From Oscillospiraceae bacterium (GTDB lineage Bacteria; Bacillota; Clostridia; Oscillospirales; UBA929), in assembly GCA_009782475.1 (NCBI GenBank), contig WRIZ01000026.1, forward strand, positions 1 to 37,174: a DNA stretch of 37,174 bases, given 5' to 3'. The notes under the pieces were generated by a model. The model searched no databases and had not been told where the DNA came from. It saw nothing but the letters and a program-made list of their open reading frames with translations. This document shows positions 15,647 through 23,845 of this stretch, one piece after another. The position numbers and the translations under genes were made by a program. Position 1 is the first letter of the stretch; every line of letters starts with the position of its first letter.

Positions 15647-16395
15647 TAACCAAACCTCCCCGTAATATAGTCGTTCGTCCTCTGATCCTTCGGAGATGAA
15701 AACACCTCCGAGTTTTTCCCGTCTTCGATCAGTTTTCCCATCAGCATAAAGGCCACCCGGTCGGATACACGCCCGGCCTGCTGAACATTGTGCGGAGCTA
15801 AAACGACGGTGAACTGCTTTTTGAGCTGCACCAGCGAATCTTCGATCTTCGCCGTTGAAATCGGGTCAAGACCCGAACAAGACCGGTCGAGCATGATGAC
15901 TTCAGGGCGTAAAGCCAGCACCCGGGCGATGCACAAACGCTGCTGCTGCCCGCCTGACAATTTGAACGCCGGCATTTTCAGCCGGTCTTTCGTTTCGTCC
16001 CATAACGCCGCCAACCGCAAAGACTCTTCGGCGACGTCCATCAGTTTTTGCCTGTTTTTCGTCCCTTTCAAGCGCGGGCCATAGGCAATGTTGTCAAAAA
16101 TCGACATCGGGAGGGGTGCCGGTATTTCAAAAACCATCCCCACTTTGCGGCGCAGTTCGGTCACGCTGACCTCTTCGTCAAAGATGCTCTCCCCGTCAAG
16201 CAGGATGCTCCCTTCCACACGGCAGCCGGGGGTCAGATCAACGAGGCGGTTGAGCGAACGGAGGAGGGTCGTGACCCCGCTGTTGGCCGGGCCGATGATA
16301 GACAGAATCTCATTTCTCGGGATTTGCAGGCTCAAATCCTGAATGACTTGCTTCTCTCCATAGTATACGTTTAGGTTTTGAATTTCAATCTTCAT
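15646..16395 (-). CDS. PstB paralogue with degenerate ATP site (PstB1)
   Basis: The 249-residue ATPase is PstB-like end to end (VYYGEKQVIQDLSL at the start, NDYITGRFG at the end), but several catalytic residues are changed. Walker A reads GPANSGVTT, with Val41 in place of the ATP-binding Lys. The Q-loop reads GMVFEIP, with Glu90 in place of Gln. Walker B reads VIMLDRSCSGLDP, with Arg171 in place of the catalytic Glu. By contrast the signature KLSGGQQQR (146-150) and the switch His202 are intact. It should not hydrolyse ATP in its own Walker site, yet it can supply the signature to a partner. The partner at 18892-19662 has the opposite pattern. It follows pstA after one base and is coupled to phoU. 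The frame is undamaged, so this is not decay. Confidence 0.92.
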   Translation of the reverse strand: MKIEIQNLNVYYGEKQVIQDLSLQIPRNEILSIIGPANSGVTTLLRSLNRLVDLTPGCRVEGSILLDGESIFDEEVSVTELRRKVGMVFEIPAPLPMSIFDNIAYGPRLKGTKNRQKLMDVAEESLRLAALWDETKDRLKMPAFKLSGGQQQRLCIARVLALRPEVIMLDRSCSGLDPISTAKIEDSLVQLKKQFTVVLAPHNVQQAGRVSDRVAFMLMGKLIEDGKNSEVFSSPKDQRTNDYITGRFG

Positions 16396-16396
16396 T

Positions 16397-17233
16397 TTAT
16401 TTTCCCTTTGCCATCGCCTTGTTGACAAAGGCATTGGCGCCGACGTTGATGATGAATACCAAAATAATCAGCAGGGCGGCGGTGCCGTAGGCGTTGTCCA
16501 TCGAAATGCCTTCCATCGCCAGCAGATAGAAGTGAACGGCCATCGTCCGGGTGGGGGCGAGGATGGACGTCGCCATGTGCAGGGTCATACCGGCTGTCAG
16601 GAAGACGGCGGCTGTTTCGGCGACACAGCGGCCGAGGGAGAGAATGATACCGTTGGCGATCCCTTGAATGGCCGAGGGGAGGACTGATTTGCGTATCGTC
16701 TGCCATTTGGTGCCGCCCAGCGAAAAGCTGGTTTCGCGGTAAGACTGCGGCACGGCGAGGATGGCTTCCTCCGAGGTGCGGATGATGGTCGGCAGGATCA
16801 TAAAGGCCAGCGTCAGCCCGCCCGCCAGGATGGAAAGCCCGATGTGCAGGGAGATGACAAAGAAACTCAGCCCGAACAAACCGTATACGATGGAGGGGAT
16901 GGCCGCCAGCGATTCGGCGGAAAAGCGGATAAAACGGGTGACCATCGTTTCGCGGGTGTATTCGGCCAAATAGAAGGCTGTGCCGATCCCGAACGGAACG
17001 GCGATGATGATGGCCACAAAGGATACCAGCAGGGTGCCGACAATGGTGGAGGCGATGCCGCCTTCGCGCCCCATGCTGCGCGGTATCTCGGTCAAAAAGC
17101 TCCAGCTGATGTGCGGCAGCCCTTTGAGTAAAATATATACGAGTATGGCAACCAAAACCACCAAGACCGAAAGGGCGGCTGTCCAAATCAAGGTTTTGGC
17201 GATCTTCTCGCTTGTCTGCGGCTTCATCCTCAT
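16397..17233 (-). CDS. pstA: Phosphate ABC transporter permease PstA
   Basis: The 278-residue membrane protein has six predicted transmembrane segments and the inner-membrane-component EAA-type loop (ETSFSLGGTKWQTIRKSVLPSA), which docks on the ATPase coupling groove. Ordering after pstC and the sequence GIGTAFYLAEYTRET support PstA. It pairs with PstC to form the phosphate channel. The ATG at 17233 lies directly after the pstC stop. Since the two PstB proteins are unlike, PstA and PstC may each bind a particular one; the sequence does not show which. Confidence 0.95.
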   Translation of the reverse strand: MRMKPQTSEKIAKTLIWTAALSVLVVLVAILVYILLKGLPHISWSFLTEIPRSMGREGGIASTIVGTLLVSFVAIIIAVPFGIGTAFYLAEYTRETMVTRFIRFSAESLAAIPSIVYGLFGLSFFVISLHIGLSILAGGLTLAFMILPTIIRTSEEAILAVPQSYRETSFSLGGTKWQTIRKSVLPSAIQGIANGIILSLGRCVAETAAVFLTAGMTLHMATSILAPTRTMAVHFYLLAMEGISMDNAYGTAALLIILVFIINVGANAFVNKAMAKGK

Positions 17234-18085
17234 TCAAAAAGACCTCTTCCGCGTAAAGTATTGAGCAGAAGCGTTCAGGATCATGATGATGATAAACAAT
17301 ACGATGCCGGTGGCGAACAGAGCCTTCTCGTGCAAGCCGGAGGCGTAGTTCATCTCAAGACCGATGTTGGTCGTCAGCGTCCTCACCGGGTCAAGGATGG
17401 AGCGCGGCATGGCGGGGGCGTTGCCCACGATCATGATGACCGCCATCGTTTCGCCGACTGCCCGCCCGATGCCCAAGATCACGGCGGCGACGATGCCCGA
17501 CTTGGCCGACGGCAGGATGACCGACCGAATGGTCTGCCAATGGGTCAGCCCCAACGCCAGCGCGCCTTCTTTATACTGGCGCGGCAGGGCGAGGATGGAG
17601 ACTTCGGAAATGCTGATGACCGTCGGCAGGATCATGATACCCAAAATAATGGAAGCCGCCAAAATGCCGACGCCGGGGCCGCCGAAATGGTTCATGATGA
17701 AGGGGACGATGAAAACCAACCCCCAAAACCCGTAAACCACCGAGGGGATACCGGCCAATAGCTGGATGGCGGGGCGGAAAAGATTCCGAAGCCAAGCCGG
17801 GGCGATTTCGGCAAGGAAGACGGCACAGCAAAGGGCGATGGGGATGCCGATCAGCGCGGCTCCGAAGGTTACGATGAAGGTTCCGGCGATCATCGGCAGA
17901 ATGCCGTATTCACCGTGGTCGGGTGCCCAAGAAGAGCCGAATAGGAAATTGAACAAACCCACTTCGGCAATAAACGGGACGCCTTTGATAAAGATGAAAA
18001 CGGTGATCAACGCCAGCGCGGAGATCGAGGAAAGAGCTAAGATGAAAAAGATGCGTCCTGATAAATTCTCCTTGAACTTTCTCAT
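17234..18085 (-). CDS. pstC: Phosphate ABC transporter permease PstC
   Basis: The 283-residue membrane protein has about six transmembrane segments and the PstC-type segments LFGSSWAPDHGEYGILPMIA and GIPSVVYGFWGLVF. The ATPase-docking loop reads EGALALGLTHWQTIRSVILP. It overlaps the end of pstS by four bases (ATGA), so binding protein and permease are made together. The second copy of such a loop in PstA differs somewhat, as expected for a heterodimeric channel. Confidence 0.95.
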   Translation of the reverse strand: MRKFKENLSGRIFFILALSSISALALITVFIFIKGVPFIAEVGLFNFLFGSSWAPDHGEYGILPMIAGTFIVTFGAALIGIPIALCCAVFLAEIAPAWLRNLFRPAIQLLAGIPSVVYGFWGLVFIVPFIMNHFGGPGVGILAASIILGIMILPTVISISEVSILALPRQYKEGALALGLTHWQTIRSVILPSAKSGIVAAVILGIGRAVGETMAVIMIVGNAPAMPRSILDPVRTLTTNIGLEMNYASGLHEKALFATGIVLFIIIMILNASAQYFTRKRSF

Positions 18086-18891
18086 CCGGCCGCCCCTCCG
18101 ATCAACCCTTCGTGCAACAGATGACGCTGACCGTCGGGCGAAAGCACATAGTCAATGAATTCCTTGACCGAACCTTCGGGCTCGGCTTTGGTGACAAACA
18201 AAAAGGAGCGGAATAAGCCGTAGCTCCCGTTGGCCACATTCTCCGCCGTAGCCGCCGCGCCTTCAATGGCAATGGCTTTCACTGGCTTTTCCCCTTCGTC
18301 AACCATTCCCAGCGAGATAAAACCGATCGAGCTTGGGTTGCCGGAAACCAGCTGCCGAACCGCCCCGTTGGAGCTTTGGATAATGGCTCTGGGCGTGATC
18401 CGGCTTCCGGCCATGACCAGTTCCTCAAACGCGCTCCTGGTGCCCGAACCGTCTTCCCGGGCGATGATATGTATCGCCTTATCCGCCCCGCCCACCTGAC
18501 TCCAGTTGGTGATTTCGGCGGCGTATATGCCGCGGATCTGATCTTTGGTGAGATTATCAACAGAATTGCTGGGGTGGAGGATGATGGCCAGCCCGTCTTT
18601 GGCGATCTCGATCTGCCACAAATGCTGTTCATTTTCTTTTAAGCTGCGGGAAGACATGCCGATGTCGGCGATGCCGTTTTCCACCTGCATGATCCCGGCC
18701 GAAGATCCGCCGCCCTGCACGTCTACCATCATCCCGTGCGGCAGGCGGTAATACTCCTCGGCCAGCAGTTCGGCATACGGATGCACCGACGTTGAGCCGG
18801 CAATGATGACCGAAGCCGAGTTCTCGCGGCCGCAGGCTGAAAGCAGCATGATCAGCGCGGCGGAAAGTATCGTTAGGCGTTTACTCCTCAT
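18082..18891 (-). CDS. pstS: Phosphate-binding lipoprotein PstS
   Basis: The 269-residue protein has a lipoprotein signal peptide ending in the lipobox LSAC (Cys20), then the PstS fold. IIAGSTSVHPYAE and GGGSSAGIMQ lie near the phosphate site, and REDGSGTRSAFEEL supplies the second binding segment. It captures phosphate outside the cell and delivers it to PstCA. It is second in the operon, directly after pstB2 with no spacer, whereas pstS is usually first. No separate promoter is evident before it, so the amount of binding protein would follow that of PstB2. Confidence 0.94.
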   Translation of the reverse strand: MRSKRLTILSAALIMLLSACGRENSASVIIAGSTSVHPYAELLAEEYYRLPHGMMVDVQGGGSSAGIMQVENGIADIGMSSRSLKENEQHLWQIEIAKDGLAIILHPSNSVDNLTKDQIRGIYAAEITNWSQVGGADKAIHIIAREDGSGTRSAFEELVMAGSRITPRAIIQSSNGAVRQLVSGNPSSIGFISLGMVDEGEKPVKAIAIEGAAATAENVANGSYGLFRSFLFVTKAEPEGSVKEFIDYVLSPDGQRHLLHEGLIGGAAG

Positions 18892-19662
18892 TTAACCGAA
18901 CCGTCCCGTTATATAATCTTCGGTCAGTTTGTCTCTCGGGTTGAGAAACATTTCGTCGGTTTTTGAATACTCGTGCAGCCGCCCGACATGATGTTCGTCA
19001 ATCATCATAAAGGCCGACATGTCGGAAACCCGCGCCGCTTGCTCCATGTTGTGGGTGACGGTGATGATGGTGTGTTTTTGCGCAAGTTCCACCATCAGCT
19101 CCTCGATCTTCATGGTCGATTCCGGGTCGAGAGCCGAGCAGGATTCATCCATCAGCAGGACTTCGGGTTCCACAGCGAGCGCGCGGGCGATGCAAAGCCG
19201 CTGCTGCTGCCCGGTTGCGATCGACTGGCCGGGCTTTTTCAGCATGTCTTTGACTTCATCCCACATGGCCACCTGCCGCAGGCTCCGCTCCACGATCTCC
19301 ATCAGCTTGCCTTTGTTTTTCACACCCTGATGCCGCGGCCCCATGACGATGTTATCGTAAATGCTCATCGGGAAGACATTGGGCTTTTGAAAGACCATGC
19401 CCACCTTTTGACGCAGGGCGACGACGTCGGTATCCGCCCGGTTGACCGGCTCCCCGTTGAGAAAGACCTCACCCTCCACCCGGCAGATGGGGATCAGGTC
19501 GTTCATACGGTTGAAAACACGCAGCAGGGTGGATTTCCCGCAGCCCGAAGGGCCGATGATGGCGGTGATGGCGTGAGCCGGGATGTCAAAGGTTATATCG
19601 CCTAAGGCATGAAAATCGCCGTAGAATAGGTTGAGGGATTGTGTTTTGATCTTGGCGTCCAT
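18892..19662 (-). CDS. pstB: PstB paralogue with intact Walker motifs, altered signature (PstB2)
   Basis: The 256-residue ATPase has a canonical Walker A (GPSGCGKST, 37-45), Gln92 in the Q-loop (GMVFQKP), a canonical Walker B with catalytic Glu173 ([12 protein letters not shown]) and switch His204. Its ABC signature is altered: where PstB proteins have LSGGQQQR it reads IATGQQQR (148-155), so the Ser and the first Gly that contact ATP are replaced by Ala and Thr. This is the mirror image of the defects in PstB1. The ATG at 19662 begins the conserved sequence; a longer frame to 19707 is possible but is less like the family. It opens the operon, behind the promoter at 19716-19744, which is unusual for pstB. 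Confidence 0.93.
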   Translation of the reverse strand: MDAKIKTQSLNLFYGDFHALGDITFDIPAHAITAIIGPSGCGKSTLLRVFNRMNDLIPICRVEGEVFLNGEPVNRADTDVVALRQKVGMVFQKPNVFPMSIYDNIVMGPRHQGVKNKGKLMEIVERSLRQVAMWDEVKDMLKKPGQSIATGQQQRLCIARALAVEPEVLLMDESCSALDPESTMKIEELMVELAQKHTIITVTHNMEQAARVSDMSAFMMIDEHHVGRLHEYSKTDEMFLNPRDKLTEDYITGRFG

Positions 19663-19715
19663 CCGCTTCCGTTCACCGCCTGTTAGTTTTAGTCGAATTT
19701 TGCCCACTATGGCAC

Positions 19716-19744
19716 ACTATAGCACAACAGACTTGTGAAAGCAA
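19716..19744 (-). promoter_or_regulatory. Promoter of the pst operon
   Basis: On the minus strand TTGCTT (19739-19744) and TATAGT (19716-19721) are 17 bases apart, with a TG one base before the -10 box (extended -10). Transcription would start near 19709, about 47 bases before pstB2. A Pho box was looked for, but no convincing TTAACA-type direct repeats were seen. Confidence 0.6.
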
Positions 19745-19763
19745 GTGTTTTCTCTGTTGAGAG

Positions 19764-20288
19764 CTAACCTTCTTCGATCATCCCGTAACCGCCGCCGGAG
19801 CGTTTGTAAACAACGGAAAAGGCTCCGCCTTCGACGTTTCGGAAGACAAAAAACTCATGATGAAGGAGGTTCATCTGCAAAATGGCCTCCTCAGCCGTCA
19901 TCGGCTTAAAGTTGAAACGCTTGACGCGCACGATCTCAAACTCTTTTTCCTCGGTGACTTCGGAGCTTGTGAAGTTGGCGTCGCGCAGGATGCCGTGATG
20001 CAGGCTCTTTTCCAGCCGGGTTTTGTTTTTGCGGATTTGACGCTCAATGGCGGCCACGGCTTTGTCGATCATAGCAAAGCGGTCGTCGCCCATTTCGCGC
20101 GCGCGGAAAAACATACCGTCATGGCTGACGGTGATCTCAACCGTTTGGCGGTTGCCTTCGCCCGCCACCGTGATCTGCGCGTCACTCTCGTGCTTGAAGA
20201 ATTTCTCCAGTTTGCCGACCTTTTTCTCGGCATACTCCTTGAGTTTGTCGGATACGTTTGCGTGTTTTCCCAAATAGCTGAACTTCAT
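19764..20288 (-). CDS. hpf: Ribosome hibernation-promoting factor, long form
   Basis: The 174-residue protein has the N-terminal S30AE/YfiA domain (KFSYLGKHANVSDKLKEYAE, then KKVGKLEKFF), which binds the decoding centre. The C-terminal dimerisation domain (IVRVKRFNFKPMTAEEAILQ, then HHEFFVFRN) lets the long form join two 70S ribosomes into 100S particles in stationary phase. AAGGAAGGGG precedes the ATG. It lies 18 bases after the MazG-like gene and may be the last gene of a three-gene unit starting at 21259. Confidence 0.96.
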   Translation of the reverse strand: MKFSYLGKHANVSDKLKEYAEKKVGKLEKFFKHESDAQITVAGEGNRQTVEITVSHDGMFFRAREMGDDRFAMIDKAVAAIERQIRKNKTRLEKSLHHGILRDANFTSSEVTEEKEFEIVRVKRFNFKPMTAEEAILQMNLLHHEFFVFRNVEGGAFSVVYKRSGGGYGMIEEG

Positions 20289-20306
20289 TGTTCCGCCCCT
20301 TCCTTC

Positions 20307-20642
20307 CTATGTGGTTAATGATTCCTCACGGTTAACGCTTCTATCCGCTTGAAAACCGTCCGGGTATCGTTTGCGCAGTTTTTCAATGTTTCCGGCGGCG
20401 ATTTCGTCCAAACCGACGCCCAGTCCGGCCGCGGCGGCGGCAAGATACCAAAGGCAGTCGCCCGCCTCGTCGATGATCTTGTCCCTGTCCAGGTCATGAC
20501 CTTGAAAGAGGTGTTTCTTCACCACGTCGATACATTCGCCCGCTTCGCCGCACAGACCCATAACGCCGTTGAGCAGGAGCCTGTCCTTTGCGGTGTGCGC
20601 CGCCGACCGCAGCGCGAGTCTTTGATACTCGTGAAAATCCAT
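20307..20642 (-). CDS. MazG-like nucleotide pyrophosphohydrolase
   Basis: The 111-residue protein has the single-domain MazG/all-alpha NTP pyrophosphatase pattern: GLCGEAGECIDVVKK (ExxE of the first metal helix) and DEAGDCLWYLAAAA (ExxD of the second). Such enzymes hydrolyse NTPs or dNTPs to monophosphates and clear non-standard nucleotides; small versions are dCTP- or broad-range. The start MDFHEYQRLALRSA is typical. It lies eight bases after the HExxH gene and 18 before hpf. The exact substrate cannot be read from the sequence. Confidence 0.88.
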   Translation of the reverse strand: MDFHEYQRLALRSAAHTAKDRLLLNGVMGLCGEAGECIDVVKKHLFQGHDLDRDKIIDEAGDCLWYLAAAAAGLGVGLDEIAAGNIEKLRKRYPDGFQADRSVNREESLTT

Positions 20643-20650
20643 ATTTTCTC

Positions 20651-21259
20651 CTAAACCGCTATGTCTATGTATTGCCCGCGCAGCCCGGAATCAATGTTTG
20701 TGTAGCCGGGTTTTTCCACCGTCTTTGTCTCCGCCTGACCGCCTGATATGTACATCCTCCCGCATTCGGAGCAACAGGAGGAGAAGAGACGGACGGTCGA
20801 ATATGCCACGCGGTGCCCCAGTTTTTCTGCATTCACCGCCGCGTTGGTCAAGTGTTCCCGTTCATGCGATCGGACAACCGACGCCGCGTTTTCCGGCGCG
20901 ATGTGCTGCGGGGAGTTGAAGGATACGCCGGAATCATGCCCCCCGTCTTGGTACTTGCGGGTTTTGCACAATTCGCAGCTCTCGCCGCCCATGGCTTTTT
21001 CCACCGCTTCGGCGCGTGTTTTGGGCTGTTTGCCGTAATTCGAGCCGAAATAGATGGTTTCGTGTTCCCCCCTCGCGCTGTAAAGGGTCAGGCGCGGGAC
21101 GGCTCCGTTTTCTTCCAGTTTTGGGGAAGTGAAACGAAACCCGTCGTCGGAAATAGACGGCAGCTTGGCATTTCTGATGGCGGGATCCTCCGCCACAATG
21201 TGGCGCGGCATGACCCGCCCGTCACGGAAAAAGGTAAATCCTATCGGTTGGATACGCAT
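20651..21259 (-). CDS. HExxH-motif protein with Cys pairs, putative metalloprotein
   Basis: The 202-residue protein contains HEREH at about 132-136 inside a helix-like stretch (ASVVRSHEREHLTNAA), the zinc-protease signature, and Cys pairs at 95/98 (CELC) and 163/166 (CSEC) that may form a zinc ribbon. The surrounding text (YQDGGHDSGVSFNSP, RMYISGGQAETKT) looks like proteins annotated as SprA-related in other Firmicutes; I recall the pattern but cannot verify it. There is no signal peptide or membrane segment. The ATG at 21259 is preferred over the GTG directly before it, with GGGAGG upstream. It is the first gene of a unit with the MazG-like gene and hpf. Protease activity is a guess. Confidence 0.7.
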   Translation of the reverse strand: MRIQPIGFTFFRDGRVMPRHIVAEDPAIRNAKLPSISDDGFRFTSPKLEENGAVPRLTLYSARGEHETIYFGSNYGKQPKTRAEAVEKAMGGESCELCKTRKYQDGGHDSGVSFNSPQHIAPENAASVVRSHEREHLTNAAVNAEKLGHRVAYSTVRLFSSCCSECGRMYISGGQAETKTVEKPGYTNIDSGLRGQYIDIAV

Positions 21260-21299
21260 CACCCCTGCCTCCCTGCTTTCATTATGAAGGGTGCAGCCG

Positions 21300-21343
21300 G
21301 CTCACAGGGAATGGAAATTCATTTTTCATTCCCGCTCGTGAGC
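21300..21343. other. Imperfect inverted repeat between metK and the HExxH gene
   Basis: GCTCAC (21300-21305) plus GGGAATG (21307-21313) can pair with CATTCCC (21327-21333) plus GTGAGC (21338-21343), giving 13 base pairs with an asymmetric bulge. No T tract follows on either strand, so it is not a clear terminator. It may be an operator, a leader structure for the downstream unit, or an mRNA-stabilising hairpin at the end of metK. Confidence 0.5.
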
Positions 21344-21362
21344 TGTGCGAAACCTGACACCC

Positions 21363-22493
21363 CTATTTCACAGCGTCCTTTAACGCGTCAACGCGGTCAA
21401 TCTTTTCCCACGGCGTTCCGGCGCGCCCGAAGTGGCCGTAAGACGCGAGAGGTTTGTATATCGGACGGCGCAGATCGAGGGTTTTGATGATCTCGGCCGG
21501 GCGGAAATCGAAAACGTCGTTGACGGCGTCGGCCAGTTTCCCGTCGGGGACAACGCCGGTGCCGAAGGTATCCACCAAAATACTCATCGGTTTTGCCACG
21601 CCGATGGCATAGGCCAGCTCGATCTCGCATTTGCTGCAAAGCCCTGCCGCCACCAGGTTTTTTGCGGCGTAACGAGCCATATAGGCGGCCGAACGGTCTA
21701 CCTTGGTCGGGTCTTTGCCGGAGAAACAGCCGCCGCCGTGGCGTCCGTAGCCGCCATAGGTGTCCACGATGATCTTGCGCCCGGTCAGGCCGCTGTCGCC
21801 CTGCGGGCCGCCGACGACAAACCGCCCGGTCGGGTTGATGTAATAGAGCGTGTCTTCATCAATCAGCTCTTTGGGAAGTACCTTATTGATCACCCGCTCA
21901 CGGATCCCTTTGCGTAAAACGTCAATATCCATATCGTCGTGCTGGCTGCTCACAACCACAGCTTGGATGCGCTCGACTTTGCCGTTGTCGCCGTACTGCA
22001 CGGTGACCTGCGCCTTGCCGTCGGGACGGAGGAAGGGGAGGGAGCGGTCGCGCCGCGCCGCCGCGAGTTCGCGGCATAAGGCGTGGGAATAGGTGATGGC
22101 GGCCGGCATCAGTTCGCTCGTTTCATCACAGGCATAGCCGAACATCATACCCTGATCGCCCGCGCCTTCGCGGTCAACGCCCATGGCGATGTCGGGGCTT
22201 TGCTCGTCAATGGAGGTCAGCACGGCGCAGGAACGGGCGTCAAACCCGTGCGCCGGCTCGTCGTAACCGATTTCGGCGATGGTATCGCGCACAATGTTGG
22301 GAATGTCGGCGTAATGGGTGGTGCTGATTTCGCCCATCACCAATGCCATGCCGGTGGTAACAATGGTCTCGCAAGCGACGCGCGCCGCGGGGTCGTTGGC
22401 GAGGATGGCGTCCAGCACCGCGTCGGAGATTTGGTCGCATACCTTGTCGGGATGGCCTTCGGTGACCGATTCGGATGTAAAATGTTTTTTCAT
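21363..22493 (-). CDS. metK: S-adenosylmethionine synthetase
   Basis: The 376-residue enzyme makes S-adenosylmethionine from methionine and ATP. It begins with [20 protein letters not shown], the family signature. [40 protein letters not shown] (positions of the active-site loop and P-loop-like segment) and [15 protein letters not shown] are all in place. It starts three bases after ahcY, with GGAGGCG in the ahcY end as its ribosome site. It is about 10 to 20 residues shorter than most bacterial MetK proteins but shows no missing motif. Confidence 0.97.
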   Translation of the reverse strand: MKKHFTSESVTEGHPDKVCDQISDAVLDAILANDPAARVACETIVTTGMALVMGEISTTHYADIPNIVRDTIAEIGYDEPAHGFDARSCAVLTSIDEQSPDIAMGVDREGAGDQGMMFGYACDETSELMPAAITYSHALCRELAAARRDRSLPFLRPDGKAQVTVQYGDNGKVERIQAVVVSSQHDDMDIDVLRKGIRERVINKVLPKELIDEDTLYYINPTGRFVVGGPQGDSGLTGRKIIVDTYGGYGRHGGGCFSGKDPTKVDRSAAYMARYAAKNLVAAGLCSKCEIELAYAIGVAKPMSILVDTFGTGVVPDGKLADAVNDVFDFRPAEIIKTLDLRRPIYKPLASYGHFGRAGTPWEKIDRVDALKDAVK

Positions 22494-22496
22494 TGG

Positions 22497-23735
22497 TTAC
22501 AACGCCTCCATATACTTCTTCTGCGCTTCGGTCAGTTGGTCTATTTTCATCCCCATCGAGAGGAGCTTCAGCTCGCTCACCCGCGCGTCGATGCCGTATT
22601 CGACTGGATAGACGCCCGGAGCCAGCGATTTCCCGTGGTTCATCATATGCTCCAGCGCGAGAGCCTGCACGGCGAAACTCATATCCATGATCTCCACCGG
22701 GTGACCGTTTCCGGCGGCGAGGTTGCACAGCCTGCCTTCGGCTATTACGTTAATAAACCTTCCGTCTTGCTGCTTATACGCGACTATGCCGTCTCGGCGG
22801 GGTATAGCCTCAGCTGAAGTATCCCTAAGAAATTTCACGTCCACTTCAACATCGAAATGCCCGGCGTTGGCGAGGATGACGCCGTCTTTCATCTTGGGAA
22901 AATGACGGTCAACAATGACGTCTTTGCATCCGGTGACGGTGATAAAGAAATCGCCGCGCGCCGCCGCTTCGTCCATCGTCATCACGGTGTGCCCGTCATT
23001 GACGGCTTCAATGGCTTTCACCGCGTCGATCTCGGTGACGATGACCCGGGCTCCCAATCCAGCCGCCCGCATGGCGACGCCGCGTCCGCACCAGCCGTAA
23101 CCGGCGACGACAACAGTCTTGCCGCTCACTTGAAGGTTGGTGGTGTGCATCAGGGCGTCCCAAGTCGATTGCCCGGTGCCGTAGCGGTTGTCGAAAAGGT
23201 GCTTCATCTCGGCGTCGTTGACCGCCGTAATGGGAAAACGGAGCAGTCCGGCTTCCTGCCGCAAACGGGCGCGGTGGACGCCGGTGGTCGTTTCTTCGGT
23301 TAGTCCGATCAAGTTGGAGGCAAAATCCGCCGCCGAACCGTGAAGGAGTTCGGTCAAATCCCCGCCGTCGTCGAGGACGAGGTGGGGGCGGCAAGCCAGC
23401 GCGGCCGTGAGGTGCTCGATATATTCCGCGTCGGTGCAGCCGTGGACGGCATAGGCTTCCACGCCCATCCCGGCCAGCGCGGCCGCCACGTCGTCCTGCG
23501 TGGAGAGCGGGTTGCAGCCGGTGGAATGCACTTCGGCACCGCCCTGAGCCAGTGTGAGGGCAAGGCAGGCCGTCTTGGCTTCTAGATGGACGCTGGTGGT
23601 TATTTTGATCCCTTTGAACGGTTTCCGCCAGGCGAAATCCTCGCCGATGGCGTTCAGCACGGGCATATAGGCGCGCGCCCAGGCGATCTTGCGCCGCCCG
23701 GATTCAGCAAGGGAAGGGTCGCGTAGTATCGACAA
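22497..23735 (-). CDS. ahcY: Adenosylhomocysteinase
   Basis: The enzyme splits S-adenosylhomocysteine into adenosine and homocysteine and so removes the product inhibitor of methyltransferases. Visible motifs are HLEAKTACLALTLAQGGAEV, DDGGDL, NDAEMKHLFDNRYGTGQS with the active Lys/Asp region, and the NAD-binding VVAGYGWCGRGVAMRA. The length is that of the short bacterial/archaeal type, without the 40-residue insertion. The conserved protein begins near SILRDPSLAESGRRKI, so a TTG at 23735 is the most likely start, with AAAGG eleven bases upstream; an ATG at 23777 would overlap the promoter. Its pairing with metK links both halves of methyl-group turnover. Confidence 0.94.
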   Translation of the reverse strand: MSILRDPSLAESGRRKIAWARAYMPVLNAIGEDFAWRKPFKGIKITTSVHLEAKTACLALTLAQGGAEVHSTGCNPLSTQDDVAAALAGMGVEAYAVHGCTDAEYIEHLTAALACRPHLVLDDGGDLTELLHGSAADFASNLIGLTEETTTGVHRARLRQEAGLLRFPITAVNDAEMKHLFDNRYGTGQSTWDALMHTTNLQVSGKTVVVAGYGWCGRGVAMRAAGLGARVIVTEIDAVKAIEAVNDGHTVMTMDEAAARGDFFITVTGCKDVIVDRHFPKMKDGVILANAGHFDVEVDVKFLRDTSAEAIPRRDGIVAYKQQDGRFINVIAEGRLCNLAAGNGHPVEIMDMSFAVQALALEHMMNHGKSLAPGVYPVEYGIDARVSELKLLSMGMKIDQLTEAQKKYMEAL

Positions 23736-23767
23736 ACAGAACACAACCTTTACAACGTGCTGATGAT

Positions 23768-23796
23768 ATGATAACATAACATGGAGTTTATTTCAA
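23768..23796 (-). promoter_or_regulatory. Promoter of ahcY-metK
   Basis: Minus-strand TTGAAA (23791-23796) and TATCAT (23768-23773) lie 17 bases apart. Transcription near 23761 gives a leader of about 26 bases before the TTG at 23735, too short for a SAM or SAH riboswitch. This position also argues against the ATG at 23777. Confidence 0.6.
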
Positions 23797-23845
23797 CACC
23801 AAATTATATGGGGTTCCCGACTGCATACGAAAGAGGAGAATTGTC

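Noticed and set aside
15646..16395. PstB1 as a decaying pseudogene
   Set aside because: The frame, length, signature and switch His are intact and only the nucleotide-site residues are changed, mirrored by the partner; random decay would not give this pattern.
19709..19763. Pho box in front of the pst operon
   Set aside because: The bases do not show the spaced TTAACA-type direct repeats needed for a confident PhoP site.
23736..23800. SAM or SAH riboswitch before ahcY-metK
   Set aside because: The promoter leaves only about 26 bases of leader, too short for any known class.
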